A stretch of 64,000 nucleotides of DNA from Agrilactobacillus composti DSM 18527 = JCM 14202. Lineage in GTDB: Bacteria; Bacillota; Bacilli; Lactobacillales; Lactobacillaceae. Below are positions 25,874-34,799 of the stretch, piece after piece. The stretch lies in contig NZ_AZGA01000057.1 in the NCBI RefSeq assembly GCF_001436375.1, positions 191,155 to 255,154 of the forward strand, read 5' to 3'. Under the pieces are notes generated by a model that was not told the DNA's origin, searched no databases, and worked only from the letters and a program-made list of their open reading frames with translations. Position 1 is the first letter of the stretch. Each line of letters starts with the position of its first letter. The translations under genes were made by a program, and so were the position numbers.

Positions 25874-25957
25874 CACATCAGACTTCTTTCAATTAATTTC
25901 GAAATTATTCTTGCACCTAGCATTCAGTCCCAGACACCTTCAAATCACGCTGCAAGT

Positions 25958-26353
25958 TCAAGGATTTAAAACACGTATCTGTACGATTTTAAATTTCGGT
26001 ATCAAAAAATTGGCCCGCCCTTGGTCTAATTTTACGTATATATCTGTATGGACTTTATGAAAAGCGCCAACCATGTAAATCAAATTCTGTTTGCGACCAT
26101 ATGGCACAGCGTCTGATCCCCTCTTAATGCCCTCTGTTCTATATTTCAATAAATAATCGGTCATCACCTTATCATGCGTCACCGCTTGAATTTGACTGGC
26201 CTTATTTGCGCGAATAAAGGTATTTACATCACGGCTGATAAACCTTTCAGGAAAAACTACGTAAGTTACAAAGTGTGTCACTAAAACTAAAAACGTTATT
26301 ATCGCAACACTAAGACAAAATCTTACGAATAGTTTGTTATGCCGCTTTATCAT
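25958..26353 (-). CDS. Single-span membrane protein, family A paralogue 2
   Basis: A 131-residue paralogue of 24629-25036: basic start MIKRHNKLFVRF, one helix, then SRDVNTFIRANKA, YLLKYRTEG, YMVGAFHK and LDQGRANFLIPKFKIV at the positions conserved in the family. The start is only 10 bp below the stop of the secreted family B gene (26363-27046), with GAGGTGTTTT as Shine-Dalgarno, so the two are co-expressed. It is the membrane half of cassette 1. Confidence 0.65.
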   Translation of the reverse strand: MIKRHNKLFVRFCLSVAIITFLVLVTHFVTYVVFPERFISRDVNTFIRANKASQIQAVTHDKVMTDYLLKYRTEGIKRGSDAVPYGRKQNLIYMVGAFHKVHTDIYVKLDQGRANFLIPKFKIVQIRVLNP

Positions 26354-26362
26354 AAAACACCT

Positions 26363-27046
26363 CTAATTTCTAAACCAAGCTGTCATTGGTAATCCCGGAG
26401 TAATCTCAGAACAGTCATGGACACCAATGCCATTTTCGTCAAGCCCTTGGCATGCTGCCATTGATACAGATTCTTCCGAATAGCAACCATATGCGAGTGC
26501 ATTATCATAACAGTCACTGCCGACAAAATCAATCCATGCTTGCGGTAAGCTATGCTTCCAATAATGGTGGTCGGAAGCAGGCCCATTTAAGCGATCACAA
26601 TGTACATAGTCACCTGTCAATACCTTGTCTCCATTATCTTGTCCCTTATAGCCAGATCCAGGATTTATAATAACATTTGTTTGCTGTTCAGAATGACCTT
26701 GCTGATTTCTCATTTCATCCATTTTATCGATATATTCACCGAAGTCTAGCTTCTTATACCCAGTAGCATTCATTTCCATCTTTGAATCCATCTCATTACT
26801 AGGTCCGTTTCCAACCATCGTATCAATAACCAAGTTATCCCCTTCGACATGCGTAGAGACATCATCATGTTCAGCATCAATTTGTTTGATGGTCGCTAAT
26901 GTTTTAGCATCCATATCCTTTAAAGAATATCGGGCCACCAAATCCACAGGTTGCGTTGCGGCATGCACCGGTTTTGATTGTCCAACCAAAACTAACAGCG
27001 CTAACATCGAGATACCAAAGAGTACAAATAATCTCATCTTCTTCAT
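26363..27046 (-). CDS. Secreted Cys-containing protein, family B paralogue 1
   Basis: A 227-residue protein. Signal peptide MKKMRLFVLFGISMLALLVLV, probable cleavage after PVHA. The mature N-terminus (TQPVDLVARYSLKDMDAKTL) and C-terminus (EITPGLPMTAWFRN) match the shorter paralogue. Between them is an insert of about 75 residues with a cluster of Cys (HCDRLNGP, SDCYDNALAYGCYSEE, AACQGLDENG, HDCSEI) that could form disulfides outside the cell. No homologous fold recognised. It heads the operon behind the best LytTR box. AAGGAAG precedes ATG 27046. Confidence 0.65.
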   Translation of the reverse strand: MKKMRLFVLFGISMLALLVLVGQSKPVHAATQPVDLVARYSLKDMDAKTLATIKQIDAEHDDVSTHVEGDNLVIDTMVGNGPSNEMDSKMEMNATGYKKLDFGEYIDKMDEMRNQQGHSEQQTNVIINPGSGYKGQDNGDKVLTGDYVHCDRLNGPASDHHYWKHSLPQAWIDFVGSDCYDNALAYGCYSEESVSMAACQGLDENGIGVHDCSEITPGLPMTAWFRN

Positions 27047-27099
27047 TACATAAGACTTCCTTCAATAAGTTTTGAAATTGATTTCTCAGTTTCAAAAGC

Positions 27100-27168
27100 A
27101 GTGTACCATTAGAAAACACTTCTGTGGAAACTTTTCCCTGAACGCTGGATTTTAGCCCCTGAACGCTG
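27100..27168 (-). promoter_or_regulatory. LytTR-type promoter 1 (secreted-protein operon)
   Basis: On the minus strand CAGCGTTCA (27168-27160) is repeated exactly at 27147-27139: period 21, gap 12. The -10 box TACACT (27105-27100) begins 33 bp further on. The same geometry occurs at 37.0, 41.7 and 43.2 kb. Two 9-bp repeats with a 12-bp gap is the known site format of LytTR regulators such as PlnC/PlnD. Confidence 0.75.
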
Positions 27169-27273
27169 AATATTGGTCTATACCTCCAGAATAACCAGCT
27201 ATTTTTAGACAAAATGATACCGATTTCAAGAATGGATTTCATCGGGAAAATTAAAATGAAATGAAAATAATTG

Positions 27274-27301
27274 TTGACTTTATTAAAATATGCGTTATAT
27301 T
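27274..27301 (+). promoter_or_regulatory. Promoter of the leu operon
   Basis: TTGACT (27274-27279), a 16-bp spacer and TATATT (27296-27301). The leader peptide starts 38 bp downstream. Confidence 0.75.
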
Positions 27302-27338
27302 ATAACCATAAATTAATTCAGAAAGAGGGTTCGTCATT

Positions 27339-27410
27339 ATGAAAATTCAAACAACAATTAACGTCAAAAATATGACGAACGCTCTAAATACTAACGCCTT
27401 ATTATTATGA
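27339..27410 (+). CDS. Leucine leader peptide (attenuator ORF)
   Basis: A 23-codon ORF between the leu promoter and the attenuator: ATG 27339 with AGAGGG upstream, stop TGA 27408-27410. The last three sense codons are consecutive TTA (Leu), with a CTA (Leu) at codon 15 and several Asn/Thr codons. Stalling of the ribosome at these codons when charged tRNA-Leu is scarce would favour the antiterminator that follows. This is the classic leader-peptide mechanism, also known for branched-chain operons in lactococci. Confidence 0.85.
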   Translation: MKIQTTINVKNMTNALNTNALLL

Positions 27411-27413
27411 CCT

Positions 27414-27499
27414 GGACTCGCACAATGTGTGGAGTCCTTTTCGTGTTACGAGAATGGGGCTTCCAAGTAAAACGCCTCATTCCATAATGAGGCGTTTTT
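27414..27499 (+). promoter_or_regulatory. leu operon transcription attenuator
   Basis: An upstream hairpin (GGACTC 27414-27419 with GAGTCC 27432-27437) is followed by a strong terminator (AAAACGCCTCATT 27469-27481 with AATGAGGCGTTTTT 27486-27499). GAATGGGGC (27452-27460) can pair with GCCTCATTC (27474-27482, one G-U), which would break the terminator. Pairing alternatives plus the Leu-rich leader ORF define an attenuator; exact folding is inferred. Confidence 0.8.
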
Positions 27500-27532
27500 A
27501 TTTTACTGAAAATAAACTTGGAGGTTTTGGCT

Positions 27533-28705
27533 ATGCGTAAAATTCAATTTTTTGATACAACATTGAGAGACGGGGAACAAACTGTAGGGGTTAATTTTAG
27601 CATCACTGAAAAAGTACAAATCGCTAAACAATTGGAACGTTGGGGTGTTGATGTCATTGAAGCCGGCTTCCCAATCGCGTCACCTAACGATTTCAAATGT
27701 GTTGAAGCCATTTCTAAAAACATCAAACACGCCCAAGTCACCGGGTTGGCTCGGATGACCTTTAAAGATATCGACGCTTGTACCGCTGCCACCAAAGACG
27801 CCGCCAACAAGCAGATCCACGTCTTCATCGCCACCAGCCCTGTCCATCGGGAAGCCAAGTTACATATGACCAAGGAACAAGTCCTCCATGAAATCGATGA
27901 GAAAGTCCGCTATGCCAAAAAGTTCTTTGACATCGTCCAATTCTCACCAGAAGATGCCACCAGAACTGAAATGGACTACTTGATCCAAGCTTGCCAGACG
28001 GCTATTGATGCCGGGGCTACCGTGGTTAATATCGCGGACACGGTTGGTTATTCCAATCCTGAAGAATTCGGTCACATCTTCGACGAATTGATCGCCAAAA
28101 TTCCTAATTCGAACCGAGTGACCTTCTCTGCCCATTGTCATAACGACTTGGGCATGGCCACTGCCAACGCCATGGCAGCCATCAAACATGGTGCTGGTCG
28201 GGTGGAAGGTACCATCAATGGTATCGGCGAACGGGCTGGCAATACGGCTTTGGAAGAAGTCGCTGCCCAAATGTACGTCCGCAAAGACTACTATCAATGT
28301 GAAAACAACATCAACATGGCTGAAACTAAAAAAATCAGTGACATGGTCAGCGAATTCTCAGAAATTTCAATTCCTAAGAACAAAGCGGTCATCGGACCTT
28401 TCTCCTTCTCCCACGAATCTGGGATCCATCAAGATGGCTTCTTGAAAAACCATGCCACTTATGAAATCCTCACCCCTGAAACTGTGGGCATGCACCATAG
28501 CCAAATGCCCCTGGGTAAGTTGTCCGGCAGCCACGCAGTCATGGCCCGCTTGAACCAAATGGGCTATAAGGTGACCCGTGAAGACATGCGCGCCATTTTC
28601 CCAGCCTTCAAGGCCATTGCGGATACCGTGGATCTGGTATCTGAAAAAGATTTGAAAAATATTATGGAAAATAAACCTACTGAAATGATCAAGGAGGCTA
28701 ACTAA
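27533..28705 (+). CDS. leuA: 2-isopropylmalate synthase, short form
   Basis: A 390-residue enzyme of the HMGL-like TIM-barrel family that condenses acetyl-CoA with 2-oxoisovalerate, the first step of leucine synthesis. Visible motifs: FDTTLRDGEQTVGV near the N-terminus, the metal-binding HCHNDLGMATAN and the GRVEGTINGIGERAGN signature. It ends soon after the LGKLSG and DLKNIMENK region, so it lacks the C-terminal LeuA regulatory (dimer) domain of about 120 residues that binds leucine in standard enzymes. Gene context excludes homocitrate or citramalate synthase as the better call. ATG 27533 with CTTGGAGG upstream. leuB starts 2 bp after the stop. Confidence 0.9.
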   Translation: MRKIQFFDTTLRDGEQTVGVNFSITEKVQIAKQLERWGVDVIEAGFPIASPNDFKCVEAISKNIKHAQVTGLARMTFKDIDACTAATKDAANKQIHVFIATSPVHREAKLHMTKEQVLHEIDEKVRYAKKFFDIVQFSPEDATRTEMDYLIQACQTAIDAGATVVNIADTVGYSNPEEFGHIFDELIAKIPNSNRVTFSAHCHNDLGMATANAMAAIKHGAGRVEGTINGIGERAGNTALEEVAAQMYVRKDYYQCENNINMAETKKISDMVSEFSEISIPKNKAVIGPFSFSHESGIHQDGFLKNHATYEILTPETVGMHHSQMPLGKLSGSHAVMARLNQMGYKVTREDMRAIFPAFKAIADTVDLVSEKDLKNIMENKPTEMIKEAN

Positions 28706-28707
28706 GA

Positions 28708-29793
28708 ATGCCAAATATTGCCGTATTACCTGGAGATTGTATCGGACCTGAGATTATGAACGCTGCCCTGGAAATTTTCAAAGCAGCCCAACAGGTCACC
28801 AACACCAACTACACAATCCAAAGTTATCCCTTTGGGGGCGCCGCTATTGATGCGGTGGGTGAACCTTTACCTGCCAGCACCCTAGCCGGAGCTAAAGCTG
28901 CCGATGCCGTGTTATTAGCGGCCATTGGTGGCCCCAAGTGGAACGATGCTAAGGAGCGGCCGGAAGCCGGTTTATTGAAAATTAGAAAATCTTTAAACCT
29001 GTTTGCCAACATTCGCCCCACTAAAATCACCCCAGGTATGGTGCAATATTCCCCTTTGAAACCAGACATTGCTAAGAATACCGATTTTGTCATCGTCCGG
29101 GAGTTAACTTCTGGCATCTACTTTGGCCAGCCCCGGCGTTTAGGGACTGCCGACGCCGTGGACACCAGCCATTATACTGAGGCGGAAATCAAACGCATCT
29201 TAGAAGTAGCCTTCACCATGGCCCAAAGTCGCCAAAAACATGTGACGGTGTTGGATAAAGCTAACGTGTTGGCTACCAGCAAGCTCTGGCGCCAAGTGGC
29301 CGCCACCGTGGCCCCAAATTACCCAGACGTGACCATGGACTTTGAATACGTGGATGCGGCAGCCATGAAAATCGTCAGCAACCCCACCCAGTTTGATGTC
29401 ATCGCCACTTCGAATTTATTCGGGGATATCTTAAGTGATGAAGCCGCCGCCATTACCGGCTCTATTGGGACGATTCCTTCTGAAAGTCGGGGGATCGCGG
29501 GGCCAAACCTTTACGAACCGATCCATGGTTCCGCCCCGGATATCGCGGGCAAAGGCATTGCCAACCCCATCGCCATGATCAATTCCGTGGTGATGATGCT
29601 GACCAACACCTTCCACGATACCCAGACCGCTGGGGTCATTCAAAACGCATTAAATCAAACCATTGAAGCCGGGACGTTGACCCCTGATTTTGGCGGGAAC
29701 GCCACCACGACCAGCATGACCACAGCAATTATTAAAGCAATTGAAGCTACGAAGGAGTCTGCTTATGTCAAAACCACAAACGATGTTCGATAA
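28708..29793 (+). CDS. leuB: 3-isopropylmalate dehydrogenase
   Basis: A 361-residue NAD-dependent beta-decarboxylating dehydrogenase, third step of leucine synthesis. It opens [14 protein letters not shown]. The substrate-binding Arg cluster lies in [12 protein letters not shown] and [23 protein letters not shown] contains the catalytic Lys region, and [17 protein letters not shown] binds metal and cofactor. The family's usual 'GDGIG' is GDCIG here (Cys replaces Gly), a minor oddity. It overlaps leuC by 29 bp. Confidence 0.93.
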   Translation: MPNIAVLPGDCIGPEIMNAALEIFKAAQQVTNTNYTIQSYPFGGAAIDAVGEPLPASTLAGAKAADAVLLAAIGGPKWNDAKERPEAGLLKIRKSLNLFANIRPTKITPGMVQYSPLKPDIAKNTDFVIVRELTSGIYFGQPRRLGTADAVDTSHYTEAEIKRILEVAFTMAQSRQKHVTVLDKANVLATSKLWRQVAATVAPNYPDVTMDFEYVDAAAMKIVSNPTQFDVIATSNLFGDILSDEAAAITGSIGTIPSESRGIAGPNLYEPIHGSAPDIAGKGIANPIAMINSVVMMLTNTFHDTQTAGVIQNALNQTIEAGTLTPDFGGNATTTSMTTAIIKAIEATKESAYVKTTNDVR

Positions 29794-31144
29794 AATTTGG
29801 AATCAACATGTCATCACCGGCAAAGTCGGTGAACCCCAATTAATGTATGTGGATCTGCATTTGGTCCATGAAGTCACCTCCCCCCAGGCTTTTGAAGGCC
29901 TGCGGGAAAACCAGCGCCGGGTGCGGCGGCCAGATAAAACTTTCGCCACCATGGACCATAATGTCCCTACTAAAGATGTCTTCAACGTCAAAGATGCGAT
30001 TGCCAAGAAACAAATGACTACCCTGCAGCATAATGCAGAAGAGTTTGGGGTGACCCTGGCCAGTGTGGGCACTGAGGATCAGGGGATTATCCACGTAGTG
30101 GGGCCGCAATTGGGCTTGACCCAACCCGGGAAAATCATCGTTTGTGGGGATTCCCATACTTCCACCCATGGGGCTTTTGGGGCCATCGCCTTTGGAATCG
30201 GGACTTCTGAGGTGGAGCATGTTTTTGCCACCCAGACGATTTGGCAGCAAAAACCTAAGACCATGGGCATTCATATCCATGGCGATTTGCAAAATGGGGT
30301 CACGGCCAAGGATATTATCATGGCGTTGATTGGTCAAAACGGCTTTGACTATTTCACCGGTTACGCCATTGAATTCTATGGTAATGTCATTGATGCCATG
30401 TCCATGGAAGAACGGATGACCATGTGCAATATGGTCATTGAAGGCGGGGCTAAGATGGGCCAGATGAAACCGGACCAGACCACCTTTGATTATGTCCGGG
30501 GCCGCAAATATGCGCCACGGGATATGGCCGCGGCCATTGATTATTGGTCCCAATTTTATACCGATGATCCTAGTGCTTATGATCAGGTCATGGACTTTGA
30601 TGTGTCCACCCTGGCCCCTTATGTCACTTGGGGCACTAATCCGGGGATGGCGATCCCCATTGATGGGCAATTCCCAGAACCTAAAGATATCAACGATGAA
30701 AAAGCTTATAAATATGTGGGTTTGACCCCAGGCCATAGTCCTGAAGAAATCAAATTAGGTTTTGCCTTCTTTGGCTCCTGTACCAACGGACGCCTAGCGG
30801 ACTTAAAGGCTGCAGCTAACATTTTAAAGGGTCACCACATTGCGCCAGGACTCACCGCCCTAGTGGTCCCGGGCTCCATAGCCATTAAAGAAGCGGCTGA
30901 GGCCATTGGCTTGGATCAAATCTTCAAAGATGCCGGCTGTGACTGGCGCATGCCCGGTTGTTCAGCTTGTTTGGGGATGAACCCTGACCAAGTCCCAGCT
31001 GGAGTACACTGTGCTTCTACCTCCAACCGTAACTTTGAAGGCCGCCAAGGTGCCGGTTCCATCACCCACCTGGCCAGCCCACAAATGGTGGCCGCTGCCG
31101 CCATCCACGGTCATTTCATCGATATTCGAAAGGAAGCCATCTAA
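29765..31144 (+). CDS. leuC: 3-isopropylmalate dehydratase large subunit
   Basis: A 459-residue aconitase-family [4Fe-4S] protein that isomerises 2- to 3-isopropylmalate together with LeuD. Cluster ligands lie in [12 protein letters not shown] and [12 protein letters not shown], and [20 protein letters not shown] is the family signature. The start is ATG 29765 ([15 protein letters not shown]), inside the leuB 3' end, preceded by AAGGAGTCTGCTT. The long overlap suggests translational coupling. leuD starts directly after the stop. Confidence 0.93.
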   Translation: MSKPQTMFDKIWNQHVITGKVGEPQLMYVDLHLVHEVTSPQAFEGLRENQRRVRRPDKTFATMDHNVPTKDVFNVKDAIAKKQMTTLQHNAEEFGVTLASVGTEDQGIIHVVGPQLGLTQPGKIIVCGDSHTSTHGAFGAIAFGIGTSEVEHVFATQTIWQQKPKTMGIHIHGDLQNGVTAKDIIMALIGQNGFDYFTGYAIEFYGNVIDAMSMEERMTMCNMVIEGGAKMGQMKPDQTTFDYVRGRKYAPRDMAAAIDYWSQFYTDDPSAYDQVMDFDVSTLAPYVTWGTNPGMAIPIDGQFPEPKDINDEKAYKYVGLTPGHSPEEIKLGFAFFGSCTNGRLADLKAAANILKGHHIAPGLTALVVPGSIAIKEAAEAIGLDQIFKDAGCDWRMPGCSACLGMNPDQVPAGVHCASTSNRNFEGRQGAGSITHLASPQMVAAAAIHGHFIDIRKEAI

Positions 31145-31774
31145 ATGGAAAAATTCACGGTATTTGAAGGTAAACCCGCAGTCATCATGCGCAACGACAT
31201 CGACACAGATCAATTGATCCCTAAGCAATTCTTGAAAAATATTTTAAAAACCGGTTACGGCATCAGCCTGTTTTACGACTGGCGCTATGACGAAAATGGC
31301 AAGCCTAGACCGGACTTTATTTTAAATAAACCTGAATATAAGGATGCCACGATCCTAGTGGCTGGCACCAACTTCGGTAGCGGGTCTTCCAGAGAACACG
31401 CCGCTTGGGCGTTAACCGACTTTGGGTTTAAAACGGTCATTGCCGAAGGCTTTGGCCCGATTTTTTACATGAACGCCACTAAAAACGGCCTGTTGCCCAT
31501 CAAACTCAGCCATGATGACGTTCAATTCATCGGCCAAGCCACGGATCAAGACCGAATTAAAATCGACCTGCCCCAACAAACTGTGACTTTTAGGGGCAAG
31601 GCATTCCACTTTGATTTTGAAGAAATGTACCGTTACAAATTTATCAACGGCTTAGATGATATCGACATCACCCTACAGCACGAGGCTGAAATCACCCAGT
31701 TTGAAAACAAATTGCCGGACTTTGCGGCCAACAATCCCGGGGATATGTCTAAATCTGAGCTTGAAAAGGTCTGA
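31145..31774 (+). CDS. leuD: 3-isopropylmalate dehydratase small subunit
   Basis: A 209-residue partner of LeuC (swivel domain). Visible are the RNDIDTDQLIPKQFL start, the substrate-loop GTNFGSGSSREHAAWAL, and FGPIFYMNATKNGLLPI. It begins at the base after the leuC stop, with Shine-Dalgarno AAAGGAAG inside leuC. It completes a leuABCD set without ilv genes, so 2-oxoisovalerate must come from elsewhere. Confidence 0.93.
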   Translation: MEKFTVFEGKPAVIMRNDIDTDQLIPKQFLKNILKTGYGISLFYDWRYDENGKPRPDFILNKPEYKDATILVAGTNFGSGSSREHAAWALTDFGFKTVIAEGFGPIFYMNATKNGLLPIKLSHDDVQFIGQATDQDRIKIDLPQQTVTFRGKAFHFDFEEMYRYKFINGLDDIDITLQHEAEITQFENKLPDFAANNPGDMSKSELEKV

Positions 31775-31832
31775 AAACGCCAAGCTGTGGTAAAATCTTC
31801 CTAGATTATTTTTTATAAGGAGGTTTGCCAAG

Positions 31833-32393
31833 ATGGCACGTTTTGAAAAATATCATCCAATTATGACGGCCCACTATACTTTAGATTGGCTCACAGCCTT
31901 TAAAGTTAAAGAAATCAATGCGTTGCGCCAAGATGCCACGGTGGCCCAGGCCATGCATCGGCCCGCCGATGTGCATTTGACGGATACGGTGGAATACGTC
32001 AGCCATGAGATGTTACAAATTATGAGCGATAAAAAGCTCGTCTGGGGTATTCAGGAGCGGTCTAACCAGACCTTCCTGGGTATTTTTGTGTTCCAAAACT
32101 TTGATAAGGCTGCTAATTCCGCCGAAGTGCAATACGAGTTACTACCCCAATTTCAACAACAGGGCATCATGTCGGAAATTTTGCAGCATATGACCCGCTT
32201 TGCCTTTGATGAATTGCACTTAGCCCAATTACAGGCGGTGATTTATCAAGACCAACCCGGGGCGGATGCGGTGTTGAAAAATGCCGGCTTCCACGTGCGG
32301 GAGGATTTAACGGTACTGGACCATGATCCCAGTGTGTCCCCGGATAAATTCGTGGTTTACACCTTGGAACAGTCCGGGCCTGCGGGGAAATAA
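31833..32393 (+). CDS. GNAT-family N-acetyltransferase
   Basis: A 186-residue acetyl-CoA-dependent transferase. The fold is supported by the QYELLPQFQQQGIMSEIL segment (the Q/RxxG/A pyrophosphate loop reads QQQGIM) and by the FDELHLAQLQAVIYQDQPGADAVLKNAGF C-terminal half typical of RimJ/RimL-like enzymes. The substrate is unknown. AAGGAGGTTTGCCAAG precedes ATG 31833. It lies 58 bp after leuD, possibly on a readthrough transcript, but the family gives no link to leucine synthesis. Confidence 0.8.
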   Translation: MARFEKYHPIMTAHYTLDWLTAFKVKEINALRQDATVAQAMHRPADVHLTDTVEYVSHEMLQIMSDKKLVWGIQERSNQTFLGIFVFQNFDKAANSAEVQYELLPQFQQQGIMSEILQHMTRFAFDELHLAQLQAVIYQDQPGADAVLKNAGFHVREDLTVLDHDPSVSPDKFVVYTLEQSGPAGK

Positions 32394-32460
32394 TTCTTTG
32401 GACTGATGACTTTGCCTTGGCTTTTTGGGACAATAGGGATATTGAAAGGACGTGTTCGAA

Positions 32461-33159
32461 TTGTTCATGCCATTTTTTGACCCCACCTTTATCCTGGTTA
32501 TTTTGGGCTTGGCCCTGTCTGGCATGGCCTCGGCTTACGTGAACAGCACGTACCGCAAATACGATGAAGTTCGCAGTCAGCGGGGCGTCACTGCCACTGA
32601 AGCCGCCCGTTATATTTTAGATGACGCTGGTATTCACGATGTGCAGATCCGCCAGATCAGTGGTGATTTGACCGATAACTACGACGCTAAAAACAAATTG
32701 CTAAGCTTGTCCGAATCCACGGCCGATTCCACCTCCGTGGCCGCCATCGGGGTGGCTGCCCATGAAGTGGGCCATGCCATTCAAGATCATACCAATTACT
32801 TGCCCCTGCGCTTACGGGCGGGCTTAGTGCCTTTAACCAATATTGGCACTACCATCTCATTTCCCTTGATTATTTTAGGGGTGATCATGAGTTGGAACCA
32901 AACTCTGATTCACATCGGGATCGCCGCTTTTGCCATTGCTTTGATTTTCCAGCTGGTGACCTTACCGGTGGAATTCAACGCCTCCATGCGGGCTGTGTCG
33001 ATTTTAGCCAACGGGGATTTGTTAAATTCCGAAGAAGTCCCCTTGGTTAAAAAAGTGCTGACCGCGGCAGCGTTGACTTATGTGGCGGCGGCGCTAGCCA
33101 CTTTCTTACAGTTATTAAGATTGGTGCTGTTATTTGGCAACAATCGGGATAATAATTGA
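32461..33159 (+). CDS. YugP-like neutral zinc metallopeptidase, membrane-bound
   Basis: A 232-residue protein of the peptidase family that includes Bacillus YugP. The zinc-binding motif is AAHEVGHAIQDH, with surrounding LRAGLVPLTNIG. An N-terminal helix and two or three C-terminal helices place the active site at the membrane, and VTATEAARYILDDAGI is a conserved family block. Physiological substrate unknown. The frame opens at GTG 32452, but AAAGGA (32445-32450) is correctly spaced for TTG 32461, which I use; ATG 32467 is the alternative. Confidence 0.85.
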   Translation: MFMPFFDPTFILVILGLALSGMASAYVNSTYRKYDEVRSQRGVTATEAARYILDDAGIHDVQIRQISGDLTDNYDAKNKLLSLSESTADSTSVAAIGVAAHEVGHAIQDHTNYLPLRLRAGLVPLTNIGTTISFPLIILGVIMSWNQTLIHIGIAAFAIALIFQLVTLPVEFNASMRAVSILANGDLLNSEEVPLVKKVLTAAALTYVAAALATFLQLLRLVLLFGNNRDNN

Positions 33160-33173
33160 CCCTTTAAATGTCA

Positions 33174-33208
33174 GTGAGTACAGCTTTAATTGTGTACTCA
33201 CTTTTTTT
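33174..33208 (+). terminator. Terminator of the YugP-like gene
   Basis: GTGAGTACA and TGTACTCAC pair, then TTTTTTT. Confidence 0.88.
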
Positions 33209-33279
33209 CGTTTGACAAACTGTTACAGTTATTCCATCATTATAAACATGAGAAGTTACCACGTTGACGGGAGATAATT

Positions 33280-34743
33280 ATGGGCATTATTTTGGACGCA
33301 TTAATTGTCATATTGGTCATCAATACGGTCACCGCCATGCTGACGGTTTTCCATAGACCTAGAAATATCACTTCCACCTTGGCTTGGCTGTTAGCCCTAT
33401 TGCTGCTGCCGGTGGTGGGTTTTTTGCTTTATGCTTTTTTAGGCCGGGGTATTGCCCAAGAGAATATCTTTGACATCTCCCATCAAGAGCACATTGGCTT
33501 GGCCCGGATCAAGCACATGATTTTAAACGATAACAAACTGGAAAGCCAACGGGACAACCCCGCCAGCACCACCCACCGGGCGAAGTTGTTGATTCACTAC
33601 TTCAACCGCACCGAAGACTCCCCTTTAACCAAGCGTAATAAGGTAAAAATTTTTACCGATGGGGAAGCGAAGTTTAAAGCCCTGTTCGAAGATATCCGGG
33701 GGGCCAAGGAAACCATCCATGTGGAGTATTATTCCTTCTTCAACGACGAAATCGGCAATGAATTTCTAAGACTGCTGGAACAAAAAGCCAAAGAAGGCTT
33801 AGAGGTCCGCTTGATTTATGATCCTTGGGGCTCGCCCAAGGCCAACAAGCGCTGGTTTGCCCCTTTTGTGGCTCTCGGTGGCGAAGTGGCACCTTTTATC
33901 ACCTCCCAAAACCTCATTGCCAAAACCCGGCTGAATTACCATCTGCACCGGAAAATCGTGGTGGTGGATGGGATGACCAGCTGGACTGGGGGTTTTAACG
34001 TGGGCGACCAATATTTGGGCCGCAAGAAGAAATTTGGCTATTGGCGGGACACCCACATTCGCATTGTGGGCACGGCCAGTTCTTCCTTGCAGGAACGTTT
34101 TATCATGGACTGGAATGCGTCGGTGAAACACGAGGACCAAAAAGTATCTTACAACGAAAAGTACTTCCGCACGCCAGATCCCCTATTGACCGGGACCAGC
34201 AATATCCAAGTGGTCTCTGATGGCCCCGACAGTCAAGAAGAGATTTTAAAGGGTGGCACAATTCGAGCGATTTTAGAGGCAAAGAAGTCTATTTTGATCC
34301 AATCCCCTTATTTGATTCCGGACGAACCCATGATCAACGCCTTAATGGTGGCGGCCCGCTCTGGTATCAATATTAAAATTATGATTCCTTGTATGCCCGA
34401 CCATCCTTTCATCTATCGGGCGACCCAGTATTACGCCAATTTCTTACAGCGTCTAGGCATTGAAATTTACATTTATGAAAATGGCTTTCTCCATGCTAAG
34501 ACCCTGGTCATCGATAATGAAATTTGTTCGGTGGGCTCCATGAATCAGGACTTCCGCAGTTATGCTTTGAATTTTGAATGTAATACATATATCTATGACA
34601 GCGAAGTCAGCCAACAATTGACCGAAATTTTCTTTGATGACATGCTGAAATCTACTTTATTGACCGATGACATGATCGAACATCAAGGGCGCTGGTTGAA
34701 ATTCAAACAGTACTTCTCCCGCCTCTTGTCACCTATTTTGTAG
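33280..34743 (+). CDS. cls: Cardiolipin synthase
   Basis: A 487-residue phospholipase D-superfamily enzyme that joins two phosphatidylglycerols into cardiolipin at the membrane. Two N-terminal helices are followed by two HKD motifs: HRKIVVVDG with WTGGFN, and HAKTLVIDN with SVGSMNQD. Length is normal. GGGAGATAATT precedes ATG 33280. Lactobacilli often carry several cls genes, so this may be one of a set. A terminator follows. Confidence 0.93.
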   Translation: MGIILDALIVILVINTVTAMLTVFHRPRNITSTLAWLLALLLLPVVGFLLYAFLGRGIAQENIFDISHQEHIGLARIKHMILNDNKLESQRDNPASTTHRAKLLIHYFNRTEDSPLTKRNKVKIFTDGEAKFKALFEDIRGAKETIHVEYYSFFNDEIGNEFLRLLEQKAKEGLEVRLIYDPWGSPKANKRWFAPFVALGGEVAPFITSQNLIAKTRLNYHLHRKIVVVDGMTSWTGGFNVGDQYLGRKKKFGYWRDTHIRIVGTASSSLQERFIMDWNASVKHEDQKVSYNEKYFRTPDPLLTGTSNIQVVSDGPDSQEEILKGGTIRAILEAKKSILIQSPYLIPDEPMINALMVAARSGINIKIMIPCMPDHPFIYRATQYYANFLQRLGIEIYIYENGFLHAKTLVIDNEICSVGSMNQDFRSYALNFECNTYIYDSEVSQQLTEIFFDDMLKSTLLTDDMIEHQGRWLKFKQYFSRLLSPIL

Positions 34744-34750
34744 CAAAGTA

Positions 34751-34797
34751 AAAGAGATTCAAAACGAAGCTAGGCCGTTTTGAATCTCTTTTTTTTT
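34751..34797. terminator. Terminator after cls
   Basis: AAAGAGATTCAAAACG and CGTTTTGAATCTCTTTTTTTT; long perfect helix. It also lies at the end of the convergent gene at 34800. Confidence 0.92.
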
Positions 34798-34799
34798 GC

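Noticed and set aside
25877..25957. LytTR box in front of the second secreted protein gene
   Set aside because: One CAGCGTGAT is present but no second repeat 21 bp away; the gene is better explained as part of the operon from 27.1 kb.
27339..27410. Leader ORF as a bacteriocin or signal peptide
   Set aside because: Consecutive Leu codons at the end and an immediately following attenuator before leuA identify it as a regulatory leader.
29840..30736. 298-codon ORF antisense to leuC
   Set aside because: It is a shadow of leuC: His/Ile/Gly-rich composition typical of reverse-strand frames, no Shine-Dalgarno, and leuC is unambiguous.
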